A stretch of DNA of 64,000 nucleotides from Streptomyces sp. NBRC 110035 (GTDB lineage: Bacteria; Actinomycetota; Actinomycetes; Streptomycetales; Streptomycetaceae). Below the pieces are notes generated by a model. It worked only from the letters and a program-made list of their open reading frames with translations. It searched no databases and was not told the DNA's origin. Below are positions 35,221 through 44,307 of the stretch, piece after piece. How positions within the stretch are numbered: position 1 is the first letter of the stretch; each line of letters begins with the position of its first letter. Both the position numbers and the translations under genes were made by a program. The stretch spans positions 215,225-279,224 of the forward strand of contig NZ_BBNN01000020.1 of the NCBI RefSeq assembly GCF_000829695.1, read 5' to 3'.

Positions 35221-35865
35221 AGCGGGGCGGGCACCTGGTTCCGGTCGCCCGAGGGCGGTTTCCGGAGAAGTGATGCCCGAGTGAAGGAATGGTCAACGGA
35301 GGTCGGTGCGGCCGCGCTTTACCGAAACTTGGTAATCGCGGCCGCTGTTACTGCGAGTAAGTCGCCTGCGTGGATCTGTCGCGTTCCATCCGGCGAACAA
35401 CCGCTTTGCGATCTCTCCCCGGGACACCGAGGGTCGCCGTCCGGTATCGGCGTGCCGCCCCTCGGCCGTCCGGTCGTTACCGGTAAGTAACGAACCCCCT
35501 TGTGCGGGCGGCGAGAATGCACCACGATCGGCGACGCTCGGTCCCATGCCCGTACCCCGACAGCCGGTCGGGACGCGGGCGCCCTGGGTCCCCACCGGGC
35601 AGAACCGGTGGCAGTGGAGCCGGTTCTCGGACAGGGGGGTCTTCGCCCGCTCGGCGAAGCCTGTCCGGCAGGTTGTGCGTGATGCGTGTCAGGCGCGACC
35701 AGTGGTTGTCGCTCGGGGGTGATCGCCGGTGACTCGGACGCCTAGTGCACTGCCGGGCGCGGCGCTCCCCTTCCCGAGGACGTAGCACTTCTCCCATCCC
35801 TGTCCGGCCGTCCGCCTGTCGGCGGCGCGTCGGAGCAGGAGATGTACGTCCGAGAAGGAGGAAAT
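35221..35865. other. Long intergenic region upstream of the DUF6230 set
   Basis: 645 bases with only short unsupported open frames. It has lower GC in 35320-35365 and 35475-35500, where GTTAC..GTAAC (35476-35491) forms a dyad. AAGGAGGA at 35855-35862 is a very strong ribosome site for the next gene. A complex regulatory region or a small RNA is possible; no conserved RNA family is recognised. Confidence 0.5.
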
Positions 35866-36507
35866 ATGGAGTCCCAGGTGCGTGGCGGGACCAGATGGAA
35901 GCGGTTCGCCGTGGTCATGGTGCCCAGCGTGGTCGCCACGGCCGCGGTGGGTGTCGGCCTGGCGCAGGGTGCCCTCGCGGCGTCGTTCAGCGTGTCGGGC
36001 CAGCAGTTCAAGGTGACGGCCGCTCACCTGCACGGTGAGGGGTTCGCCCAGTACGGCGGCATAGACACCGTCTACACGTCGACCAAGGGCGACAAGAAGA
36101 CGCAGGTCCCGGTCGCGATCTCGTCCTTCGACGACGCGACGATCACCAAGATGTGCCAGTCGGTCAAGACGGAGGTCCCCCTCATAGGGGCGGTCTACCT
36201 CCGTCTCGAGGCGGGCAATGAGGCGAAGAAGCCGGTCGTGGCCAAGAACCTCTACATCGACGTCGCCCAGCTCGACGCCGACGCGGAGTTCAAGAACATC
36301 GACATCGGCGTCGCGATCCAGGACAAGACGCGCGGCCCCGCGAACAAGGACGGGAAGACCACCCTGCCGGGTGGCTTCGCCCAGCAGGCGGAGACGGCCG
36401 ATCTCTACGGCGTCGAGCAGACGGCGTGGGCGACCACGGCCGGCACGTTCAAGCTGAGCGGCCTGTCGATGCGCCTTGGCGCGGACCCCGAGATGGAGTG
36501 CTACTGA
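35866..36507 (+). CDS. Exported DUF6230 family protein
   Basis: 213 residues. Residues 1-39 form a signal-like segment (GTRWKRFAVVMVPSV then VVATAAVGVGLAQGALA, Ala-x-Ala end). The mature part is beta-rich with ISGQQFKV-like start (VSGQQFKVTAAHLHGEGF) and two Cys. It matches, from memory, Streptomyces DUF6230 proteins, sometimes mislabelled cholesterol esterase. AAGGAGGA at seven bases before ATG predicts high translation. First of a three-gene set with the DUF6114 membrane protein and an acidic secreted protein; they probably form one envelope complex, function unknown. Confidence 0.85.
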   Translation: MESQVRGGTRWKRFAVVMVPSVVATAAVGVGLAQGALAASFSVSGQQFKVTAAHLHGEGFAQYGGIDTVYTSTKGDKKTQVPVAISSFDDATITKMCQSVKTEVPLIGAVYLRLEAGNEAKKPVVAKNLYIDVAQLDADAEFKNIDIGVAIQDKTRGPANKDGKTTLPGGFAQQAETADLYGVEQTAWATTAGTFKLSGLSMRLGADPEMECY

Positions 36508-36691
36508 CGGCTCCCGTCACCGGGGCGTCCTGGGGCGGCTGAGCTGCCCCAGGGGGCGGGGAAGCCGTTGCTTCTCCGCCCAGCCCGCCCGGTCCGCGTG
36601 CCGGGCCACCCCCACAGACTCAGACCTCCGGCTTCTCCACGCCCACGGCCGAGCCGGTACGTACTTCCACCGGACCAGGGAGCTGTTTTCC

Positions 36692-37282
36692 ATGAGTGCC
36701 GAGACTCCGGTCCAGAGCGCCGGGACCTTCACCCGGCTGCGTCTGCGATTCCGTGACTGGCGGGGCACCCGGCCGTTCTGGGCGGGCCTGTTCACCCTGC
36801 TCGGCGGGGTGCCCATCGCCTACTTCCCCTACACCACGCTGAAGCTGGGGCACATGTCGCTCGCCATGGCGACGACCGCCGGCGCGGGCTCCCTGATCAT
36901 CGGTCTCCTGCTGATCACGCTGGGCCTGACCATGTGGTTCCAGCAGGCCACCCGCATCTTCGCCGGTGTGGCGTCGATCCTCCTGGCCCTGGTGTCCCTG
37001 GTGGTCTCCAACATGGGCGGCTTCGTCCTCGGCTTCCTGCTCGCGCTGGTCGGCGGTGCGCTGGCCCTCTCCTGGGTGCCGGACAAGCCGCAGGCCGAGG
37101 CGGGCGGACGCTGGAGGTTCCCCGGCGGGCCCTCCAGGAACGGCGCGCAGAAGGACACCTCCGAGAGTGCTCCCGAGGGCACCGGGACGGGGCAGCCGCA
37201 TCCTCCGCACGGGGCCGGCGGATCCGGGGAGGCGGACGGCGCCCGGATCGAGGACCACGACAGGGGGCACCGTGTCGGCTGA
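36692..37282 (+). CDS. DUF6114 membrane protein
   Basis: 196 residues. Four predicted helices at about 29-48, 53-76, 80-100 and 103-125, then a long hydrophilic Gly/Ser/Glu tail. The start after AGGGAG at 36677-36683 is well placed. The final 11 bases overlap the next gene in another frame, implying coupled translation. The name DUF6114 is recalled for this position in Streptomyces; role unknown. Confidence 0.83.
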   Translation: MSAETPVQSAGTFTRLRLRFRDWRGTRPFWAGLFTLLGGVPIAYFPYTTLKLGHMSLAMATTAGAGSLIIGLLLITLGLTMWFQQATRIFAGVASILLALVSLVVSNMGGFVLGFLLALVGGALALSWVPDKPQAEAGGRWRFPGGPSRNGAQKDTSESAPEGTGTGQPHPPHGAGGSGEADGARIEDHDRGHRVG

Positions 37283-38645
37283 CGGGACCCGGGACCGGAG
37301 CGCTGCCGTGGCGCCGGCCCCGGAGAGAAGGGGGCCGCGCCACGCGGCCCCCAGGAAGCCGCTGTTCACCAGGTTCCACATGCCCGCCGGGAAGGCGGTA
37401 GCCCTCGCGGCGATGCCGACCGCGGTCCTCATGGGCATGGGGTTCACGCCGACGCTGGCCCAGGCCGACGAGCAGCAGCCGCTCTCGAACAGCCTGACCG
37501 CCGACGAGTACAGGGACTGCGTGGCGGCCCCGGAGGACTCCGAGGACGGCGCGTCCTCCTCACCCACCCCGTCCGCGTCGGCGCGTGACACGGCCTCCCC
37601 GGACGAGGAGTCCGCCACGGAGCCGAGCCCCTCGGCCTCCGCCGGCGGCGACGCGGCCGAGGACTCCGGCGCGGACCCGGACGCGGGCGAGGGCGACGCG
37701 GGCGAGGGCACGGACGGCGACCCGCCCTCTTCGCCGGATTCAGGTTCCGACGACGAGGACGGGACGGCGCCCGCCGGCTCCGAGCCCTCCGGCGACCGTG
37801 CCGGGGAGCCCGGGCCGTCCCCCCCGGAGACCGAGCGCAACGCTCTGGAGGAGCTCGGCGACGCCCTCACCGACCTCCTCACCCCGAAGGGCCGGAAGAC
37901 CGACGAGGCGACCGCGCGCCCCACCCCGTCGGCCCCCGCGTCCGCCGAGGACGGGGCGGACACGCAGGAGGAGTCCGCGGGGAAGGCGGCCGGGGAGGCC
38001 ACCGACGCCGTGGAGGACGCCGCCGGGGAAGCGGCCGACCGGGCGGACGAGGCAGCCGAGGGTGCGGAGGGGGCGGAGGACGCCGCAGCGGAGGCCGGGG
38101 AGGCCACCGCGGCCCCCGGGGCCACCGCCCCGCCGGGCCCCAGCCCCTCCGGGAGCGCCACGACCGACGCCGGGGACTGCCCGGTCGCCACCGACGCCGA
38201 GGGCGGGGTCGACAACAAGATCCTGCTGCCCGAGGACCCGTGGTTCCTGAACGCCAGCTCGCTGACGCTGAAGGGCGCCGACTACCAGGGCATCGTCGAG
38301 GTGCGCACCGCGAGCGGCAGGATCAAGAAGGTCCTGAAGTACGTCGTCTCCGACGGCACCGACATCGGTGACCTGCACCAGACGGTCGAGGACAAGATGT
38401 CCGGCAGGACCCACCACGTGCGGGCGGCCGAGGGGTCGACGTCCACCATCCGCGACGGCGACACCGTCATGTACACGGAGTCCATCTCCGGCAAGCTGCT
38501 CGGGCTGATCCCGGTCACCTTCGACCCGGAGAACCCGCCGCCGCTCAACATCCCCCTGATCCACTTCACGGAGGTGACGGTGCAGCAGGCCGGCCAGTTC
38601 GGCGGGACCCTGCGCATCCCCGGACTGAGCCAGTACGTCACCTGA
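37272..38645 (+). CDS. Acidic secreted protein with Pro/Ser/Glu-rich linker and C-terminal beta domain
   Basis: 457 residues. Signal or anchor region at about residues 35-63 (VALAAMPTAVLMGMG, then AQA). A very acidic, repetitive Ser/Pro/Glu/Asp/Ala linker covers about 80-300. A globular C-terminal domain (about 305-457) is beta-rich: DYQGIVEVRTASGRIKKVLKY, HHVRAAEGSTSTIRDGD and IPLIHFTEVTVQQ. The GTG start overlaps the DUF6114 stop by 11 bases. Third member of the set; the long linker probably spans the cell wall. No known domain recognised in the C-terminal part. Confidence 0.82.
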   Translation: MSADGTRDRSAAVAPAPERRGPRHAAPRKPLFTRFHMPAGKAVALAAMPTAVLMGMGFTPTLAQADEQQPLSNSLTADEYRDCVAAPEDSEDGASSSPTPSASARDTASPDEESATEPSPSASAGGDAAEDSGADPDAGEGDAGEGTDGDPPSSPDSGSDDEDGTAPAGSEPSGDRAGEPGPSPPETERNALEELGDALTDLLTPKGRKTDEATARPTPSAPASAEDGADTQEESAGKAAGEATDAVEDAAGEAADRADEAAEGAEGAEDAAAEAGEATAAPGATAPPGPSPSGSATTDAGDCPVATDAEGGVDNKILLPEDPWFLNASSLTLKGADYQGIVEVRTASGRIKKVLKYVVSDGTDIGDLHQTVEDKMSGRTHHVRAAEGSTSTIRDGDTVMYTESISGKLLGLIPVTFDPENPPPLNIPLIHFTEVTVQQAGQFGGTLRIPGLSQYVT

Positions 38646-38698
38646 ACCGGTACGCCCTCCCGAGCACCCGACGGACCACTCCGGGAGCCGCGGGGAAA

Positions 38699-38737
38699 CA
38701 CCGAGGGCGCCCCCTGCGGCAGGGGGCGCCCTCGGTG
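38699..38737. terminator. Strong bidirectional terminator
   Basis: 18-bp perfect inverted repeat (38699-38716 with 38720-38737; GGGCGCCCCCTG arms) with a three-base loop, between the convergent secreted-protein and pyk genes. Confidence 0.9.
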
Positions 38738-38765
38738 CCGTACACGCGCTGCGCGCGCCGGCCGG

Positions 38766-40193
38766 TCAGCTGGTCATGCCGCCCATGTGGTGGACGCGGA
38801 CCATGTTGGTGGTGCCGGGGACGCCGGGAGGCGAGCCGGCGGTGATCACGACGACGTCGCCCTCGTCGAAGCGGTGCAGCCGGACCAGCTCCTGCTGGAC
38901 CAGGTCGATCATCTCGTCCGTGCTGTTCACGAACGGCACGACATGCGGCTCCACGCCCCAGCTGAGCGTGAGCTGGTTGCGGGTGGACTCGTCCGTGGTG
39001 AACGCCAGGATCGGCTGGATCGCACGGTAGCGGGACAGCCGGCGGGCGGTGTCGCCGGACTGGGTGAAGGCCACCAGGCCCTTGCCGCCGAGGAAGTCGG
39101 CGATCTCGGCGGCGGCACGGGCCACCGAACCGCCCTGCGTGCGCGGCTTCTTGCCGGGCACCAGCGGCTGCAGGCCCTTGGACAGCAGCTCCTGCTCGGC
39201 CGCCCGGACGATCTTCGACATCGTCCGCACGGTCTCGATCGGGTACGCGCCCACGCTCGACTCGGCCGACAGCATGACCGCGTCCGCGCCGTCCAGGATC
39301 GCGTTGGCCACGTCGGAGGCCTCGGCGCGGGTCGGACGGGAGTTGGTGATCATCGACTCCATCATCTGGGTCGCCACGATCACCGGCTTCGCGTTGCGCC
39401 GGCACAGCTCGATCAGGCGCTTCTGCACCATGGGGACCTTCTCGAGCGGGTACTCGACGGCGAGGTCGCCGCGGGCGACCATCACACCGTCGAACGCCAT
39501 CACGACGTCCTCCATGTTCTCCACCGCCTGCGGCTTCTCCACCTTGGCGACGACGGGCACCCGGCGGCCCTCCTCGTCCATCACGCGGTGGACGTCGGCG
39601 ACGTCCTTCGCGTCCCGGACGAAGGACAGGGCGACCAGGTCGCAGCCCATGCGCAGCGCGAACCGCAGGTCCTCGACGTCCTTCTCGGACAGCGCGGGCA
39701 CGTTCACGGCCGTGCCGGGCAGGTTGATGCCCTTGTGGTCGGAGATGACACCGCCCTCGATGACGATCGTCCTGACCTGGCTGCCCTCGACGTCCAGCAC
39801 CTTCAGCTCGACGTTGCCGTCGTTGATCAGCACCTGGTCGCCGCGGGAGACGTCACCGGGCAGGCCCTTGTAGGTCGTCCCGCAGATCGTCCGGTCGCCC
39901 GGGACGTCCTCGGTGGTGATGGTGAACTCGTCACCGCGCACCAGCTCGACGGGACCCTCGGCGAAGGTCTCCAGGCGGATCTTCGGGCCCTGGAGGTCGG
40001 CGAGGACGCCGATGGCCCTGCCCGTCTCCTTGGCGGCGGCACGGACCCTGTCGTACCGGCCCTGGTGCTCGGCGTGCGAGCCGTGGCTGAAGTTGAAGCG
40101 GGCCACGTTCATGCCGGCTTCGATCAGAGCGACGAGCTGCTCGTGGGAGTCGACCGCGGGGCCGAGAGTACAGACGATTTTGGAACGGCGCAT
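38766..40193 (-). CDS. pyk: Pyruvate kinase
   Basis: 475 residues. Converts phosphoenolpyruvate and ADP to pyruvate and ATP. It begins MRRSKIVCTLGPA, the N-terminal barrel strand; substrate loops NFSHGSH and ADLQGPKIRL are present. The active-site signature with MVARGDLAVEYPLEKVP is near 240-256, and the allosteric C-terminal domain includes FTQSGDTARRLSRYR. Full length for bacterial enzymes. Streptomyces usually carry two pyk genes; this one lies near ackA-pta and pfkA, consistent with the copy at that place in S. coelicolor. Confidence 0.96.
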   Translation of the reverse strand: MRRSKIVCTLGPAVDSHEQLVALIEAGMNVARFNFSHGSHAEHQGRYDRVRAAAKETGRAIGVLADLQGPKIRLETFAEGPVELVRGDEFTITTEDVPGDRTICGTTYKGLPGDVSRGDQVLINDGNVELKVLDVEGSQVRTIVIEGGVISDHKGINLPGTAVNVPALSEKDVEDLRFALRMGCDLVALSFVRDAKDVADVHRVMDEEGRRVPVVAKVEKPQAVENMEDVVMAFDGVMVARGDLAVEYPLEKVPMVQKRLIELCRRNAKPVIVATQMMESMITNSRPTRAEASDVANAILDGADAVMLSAESSVGAYPIETVRTMSKIVRAAEQELLSKGLQPLVPGKKPRTQGGSVARAAAEIADFLGGKGLVAFTQSGDTARRLSRYRAIQPILAFTTDESTRNQLTLSWGVEPHVVPFVNSTDEMIDLVQQELVRLHRFDEGDVVVITAGSPPGVPGTTNMVRVHHMGGMTS

Positions 40194-40266
40194 GGGGCGA
40201 TCCTAACGGTTTGTTTCGCTCCGGAATATTCCGTCTGGCGGAAGGGACACATGAGGCGGTCGCCGC

Positions 40267-41475
40267 TCAGTTGTCCTTTCCGGCCAGGGCGTAGGTCTGG
40301 GTGGCGATCTCCATTTCCTCGTCCGTCGGTACCACGGCGACCGCGACCCGCGCACCCTCGGGCGAGACCAGCCGCGGCCCGTCGCCGCGCGCGCCGTTGC
40401 GCCCCGCGTCGATCTCCAGGCCCAGCCCGGACAGGCCCGCCACGGCCGCTTCCCGCACCTCGGCGGCGTTCTCGCCGACCCCGGCGGTGAAGGCCACCGC
40501 GTCCACCCGGCCGAGAACGGCGTAATAGGCGCCGATGTACTTCTTCAGACGGTGAATGTAGATGTCGAACGCGAGTTTCGCCTGTTCGTCGCTCGCGTCG
40601 ATCCGGCGCCGGATCTCCCGCATGTCGTTGTCACCGCACAGACCGACCAGACCGCTCTTCTTGTTGAGGAGAGTGTCGATCTCGTCGACGGACATTCCGC
40701 CAACGCGCGTCAAATGGAAGATGACGGCCGGGTCCATGTCTCCCGACCGGGTACCCATCACCAGCCCCTCCAAGGGCGTCAGCCCCATCGAGGTGTCCAC
40801 GCACCTCCCGCCCCGCACCGCCGACGCGGACGCGCCGTTGCCCAGGTGCAGCACGATGACGTTCACGTCCTCGGGTGCCTTCCCGAGCAGCCGGGCCGTC
40901 CGGCGGGACACGTACGCGTGCGAGGTGCCGTGGAAGCCGTAGCGGCGGATCCGGTGCTCGTCGGCGGTCGCCACGTCGATCGCGTAGCGGGCGGCGGACT
41001 CCGGCATCGTGGTGTGGAAGGCGGTGTCGAAGACGGCGACCTGCGGCAGGTCCGGGCGCAGCGCCATCGCGGTGCGGATGCCGGTCAGGTTGGCCGGGTT
41101 GTGCAGCGGGGCGACCGGGATGAGCCGCTCGATCTCGGCGAGCACCGCGTCGTCGACGACCGTCGGCTCCGTGAAGTGCATCCCGCCGTGCACCACCCGG
41201 TGCCCGATCGCGGCCAGTTCGGGGGAGTCGAGCCCCAGCCCGTCGGCGGCCAGCTCCTCGGCCATCGCCTTCAGGGCGGCCGCGTGGTCGGCGACCGGGC
41301 CGGTCCGCTCCCTGGGCGCCCCGCCCGACGCCGACGGCGTGTGCCGGACCAGGGAGGTCCGCTCGCCGATCCGCTCGACCAGGCCGGCCGCGAGCCGGCC
41401 GCGGTCCCTCATGTCCAGCAGCTGGTACTTCACCGACGAGGAACCGGAGTTGAGGACGAGGACACGGGTGCTCAC
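40267..41475 (-). CDS. ackA: Acetate kinase
   Basis: 402 residues. Phosphorylates acetate with ATP, or makes ATP from acetyl-phosphate. Motifs: LVLNSGSSSVKYQLLD at the start, HRVVHGG, FDTAFHTTMPE, RYGFHGTSH, LHLGNGASASAVRGG, and GVGENAAEVRE in the C-terminal half. GTG start overlaps the pta stop (GTGA), so ackA and pta are co-translated. The pair provides acetate overflow or acetyl-phosphate balancing. Confidence 0.96.
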   Translation of the reverse strand: MSTRVLVLNSGSSSVKYQLLDMRDRGRLAAGLVERIGERTSLVRHTPSASGGAPRERTGPVADHAAALKAMAEELAADGLGLDSPELAAIGHRVVHGGMHFTEPTVVDDAVLAEIERLIPVAPLHNPANLTGIRTAMALRPDLPQVAVFDTAFHTTMPESAARYAIDVATADEHRIRRYGFHGTSHAYVSRRTARLLGKAPEDVNVIVLHLGNGASASAVRGGRCVDTSMGLTPLEGLVMGTRSGDMDPAVIFHLTRVGGMSVDEIDTLLNKKSGLVGLCGDNDMREIRRRIDASDEQAKLAFDIYIHRLKKYIGAYYAVLGRVDAVAFTAGVGENAAEVREAAVAGLSGLGLEIDAGRNGARGDGPRLVSPEGARVAVAVVPTDEEMEIATQTYALAGKDN

Positions 41476-43586
41476 TGGGACGCTGCCTTCTGGCTCGGTG
41501 CGGGGGACGGGGCCGGTGCGGGGGACTGGGCCTGGATGGCCGTGATGGCGACGGTGTTCACGATGTCCTGGACGAGGGCGCCCCGGGACAGGTCGTTGAC
41601 CGGCTTGCGCAGGCCCTGGAGCACCGGGCCGACCGCGACCGCGCCGGCCGAGCGCTGCACGGCCTTGTAGGTGTTGTTGCCGGTGTTCAGGTCGGGGAAG
41701 ACCAGCACGGTCGCCTGCCCGGCGACCTCGGAGCCCGGCAGCTTGGTCGCCGCGACCGACGGCTCCACGGCCGCGTCGTACTGGATCGGCCCCTCGACCC
41801 GCAGGTCGGGGCGGCGCGCGCGGACCAGCTCGGTCGCCTCGCGCACCTTGTCGACGTCGGCGCCGGAGCCGGACGTACCCGTCGAGTACGACAGCATCGC
41901 GATCCGCGGCTCCACCCCGAACCGCGCGGCCGTGACCGCGGACTGCACGGCGATGTCGGCGAGCTGCTCGGCGTCCGGGTCGGGGTTGACCGCGCAGTCG
42001 CCGTAGACCAGGACCCGGTCGGCCAGGCACATGAAGAACACGGAGGAGACGATGGACGCGTCCTGCCGGGTCTTGATGATCTCGAAGGCCGGGCGGATGG
42101 TCGCGGCCGTGGAGTGCACCGAGCCGGACACCATGCCGTCGGCGAGCCCTTCCTGCACCATCAGCGTGCCGAAGTAGTTCACGTCCGAGACGACGTCGTA
42201 GGCCAGCTCGAGACTGACGCCCCGGTGGGCGCGCAGGGCGGCGTACTTCTCGGCGAAGGCGTCGCGCAGTTCGGACGCGGCCGGGTCGATCAGCTGGGTG
42301 TCGCCGAGGGCGATGCCGAGGTCGGCGGCGTGCTTGCGGATGCGGTCGACCGGCCCGAGCAGGGTGAGGTCGCACACGCCCCGGCGCATCAGCACCTCGG
42401 CCGCGCGCAGCACCCGCTCCTCGTCGCCCTCGGGCAGGACGACCCGCCTGAGGTCGGACCGGGCCTGTTCGAGCAGCTTGTGCTCGAACATCATCGGCGT
42501 CACCCGGTCGCTGCTGGGCGCGGAGACCCGCCGGGTGAGTTCGACGGTGTCGGCGTACCGCTCGAAGAGGCCGAGCGCTGTCTCCGCCTTGCGCGGGGTG
42601 GCCGCGTTCAGCTTCCCCTCCAGGGAGAACAGCTGCTCGGCGGTGGGGAAACTGTTGCCGGGCACCGACAGCACCGGGGTGCCGGGGGCGAGCCGGGCGG
42701 CGAGCGTGAGGACGCGGTCGGCGGGCACCTCGTCCAGGGTGAGCAGCACGCCGGCTATCGGAGGGGTGCCGGCGCTGTGCGCGGCCAGCGTGCCGACGAC
42801 CAGATCGGCGCGGTCGCCCGGGGTGATGACCAGGCAGCCGGGGGTCAGGGCGGCGAGGAGGTTGGGCAGCATGGCGCCGCCGAAGACGAAGTCCAGGGCG
42901 TCGCGGGCCAGCCCGGAGTCGTCGCCCAGCACCACCTTCGCGCCGAGGGTGTGGGCGATCTGGGCCACCGTGGGGGCGGCGAGGGCGGGTTCGTCGGGGA
43001 CGACGTAGCAGGGCACGGGCAGCCGCGGGGCGAGCCGCTCGGCGATCTCGTCGCGGTCCTCGCGGGCCACCCGGTTGACCACCATGGCGAGCACGTCGCA
43101 GCCCAGGGTGTGGTAGGCGCGGTAGGCGTTGCGGGTCTCGTCGCGCACCGACTCGGAGGTCTGCTTCCGGCCGCCCACGACCGGGATCACCGAGGCGCCG
43201 AACTCGTTGGCCAGGCGGGCGTTCAGGGACAGCTCGTCGGGGAACTGGGTGTCGGCGTAGTCGGTGCCGAGGACGAGGACGACGTCGTACTCGCGGGCGA
43301 CCGGGAGGAACCGGTCGACCAGCGTCGACACCAGTTCGTCGGTGCCGCGGTCGGCCTGGAGGGCGGACGCCTCCTGGTAGTCCATGCCGTAGACGGTCGC
43401 CGGGTCCTGGGTGAGCCGGTAGCGGGCGCGCAGCAGTTCGAAGAGGCGGTCCGGGCCGTCGTGCACCAGGGGACGGAAGACGCCCACCCGGTCGACCTGC
43501 CGGGTCAGGAGTTCCATCACTCCCAGTTCGACGACCTGGCGGCCGTCGCCACGGTCGATTCCGGTGACGTACACACTGCGGGTCAC
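41472..43586 (-). CDS. pta: Phosphate acetyltransferase (long DRTGG-containing form)
   Basis: 704 residues. Interconverts acetyl-CoA and acetyl-phosphate. The N-terminal P-loop-like/DRTGG regulatory region (about 1-370; SVYVTGIDRGDG replaces a strict Walker A) precedes the PTA catalytic domain (about 385-700) with PEGDEERVLRAAEVL, DGMVSGSVHSTAATIRPAF and FPDLNTGNNTYKAVQR. Note that the GxxxxGK lysine of the N-terminal nucleotide site seems absent in the first motif, so nucleotide regulation may differ. GTG start. It diverges from pfkA across a gap of about 720 bases. Confidence 0.95.
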   Translation of the reverse strand: MTRSVYVTGIDRGDGRQVVELGVMELLTRQVDRVGVFRPLVHDGPDRLFELLRARYRLTQDPATVYGMDYQEASALQADRGTDELVSTLVDRFLPVAREYDVVLVLGTDYADTQFPDELSLNARLANEFGASVIPVVGGRKQTSESVRDETRNAYRAYHTLGCDVLAMVVNRVAREDRDEIAERLAPRLPVPCYVVPDEPALAAPTVAQIAHTLGAKVVLGDDSGLARDALDFVFGGAMLPNLLAALTPGCLVITPGDRADLVVGTLAAHSAGTPPIAGVLLTLDEVPADRVLTLAARLAPGTPVLSVPGNSFPTAEQLFSLEGKLNAATPRKAETALGLFERYADTVELTRRVSAPSSDRVTPMMFEHKLLEQARSDLRRVVLPEGDEERVLRAAEVLMRRGVCDLTLLGPVDRIRKHAADLGIALGDTQLIDPAASELRDAFAEKYAALRAHRGVSLELAYDVVSDVNYFGTLMVQEGLADGMVSGSVHSTAATIRPAFEIIKTRQDASIVSSVFFMCLADRVLVYGDCAVNPDPDAEQLADIAVQSAVTAARFGVEPRIAMLSYSTGTSGSGADVDKVREATELVRARRPDLRVEGPIQYDAAVEPSVAATKLPGSEVAGQATVLVFPDLNTGNNTYKAVQRSAGAVAVGPVLQGLRKPVNDLSRGALVQDIVNTVAITAIQAQSPAPAPSPAPSQKAASQ

Positions 43587-44307
43587 GCGTGCTCCGTTTC
43601 GTCGGGGTCTCGCGGTGCTTCGGGCCCTGCGGACCGGGGCCTCCCGGCGCCGGCCGACGCCCGCCCGCCGGGGCGCGCGGATCCTCCTCGACAGTACCTC
43701 CGCCGCTGGTGGGGGTGCCCGCCCGAGGGCCGGGGGCGGGACGGGGAGACGAACACGCGGCTTCCCGGGGCGGCCCGGGAAGCCGGAAGGGGACGGGGCC
43801 CGTCCGGCGGAACGCGTCGGCGGCAGCGGGCGGCGAACCCGGCCCGGGCGGGCGGGGCCCGGTGCGTGCGGCGGCCCCCGTCCGGATCACGCCGGGCTCG
43901 CGGGCCCGGCTCCGGGCCCGGTTCCCCGGTCCGGTGCTCCGTACGAAAGTCCCCGGAACGGGGGCCCGGGCGGGAGGGTTCCGGCGAGGCCCGGAGGGGA
44001 GGCGGACGCTGTCGGCCGATCCGGCGGGCCAGGGGGACGGGTCCGTCGGCCGTGACACGTTCCGGGAATGCGTCACGGTGGCGGCCGGAGCGCGCCCGGC
44101 GCCGCCGGCCACCGGCGCGCGGGGCCCGCGACACCAGACCGAATCCACCGGCAGCCGGGGGAGCCGGCCCGGGCCGGGGGCACGGGGCAGGACGGGGGCG
44201 GCGGGGTGATCGGCGCCGGGGAAGGGACGGGGCCGCGGTGCCTCGGGCGGCATGGGAGAATCGGAGATGCCTCACCGGTATTCCAGCGACCAGGAGACGA
44301 CTGCACG
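43587..44307. other. Long divergent intergenic region, pta-ackA / pfkA
   Basis: 721 bases without a credible gene; extremely GC-rich with biased open frames in several directions. It should contain promoters for both divergent operons. The clearest feature is the CAGGAGA ribosome site at about 44291-44297 before pfkA. Confidence 0.5.

Noticed and set aside
35293..35595. 100-codon minus-strand frame in the 35 kb gap
   Set aside because: No ribosome site, no domain, Arg/Gly-rich composition typical of noncoding GC-rich DNA.
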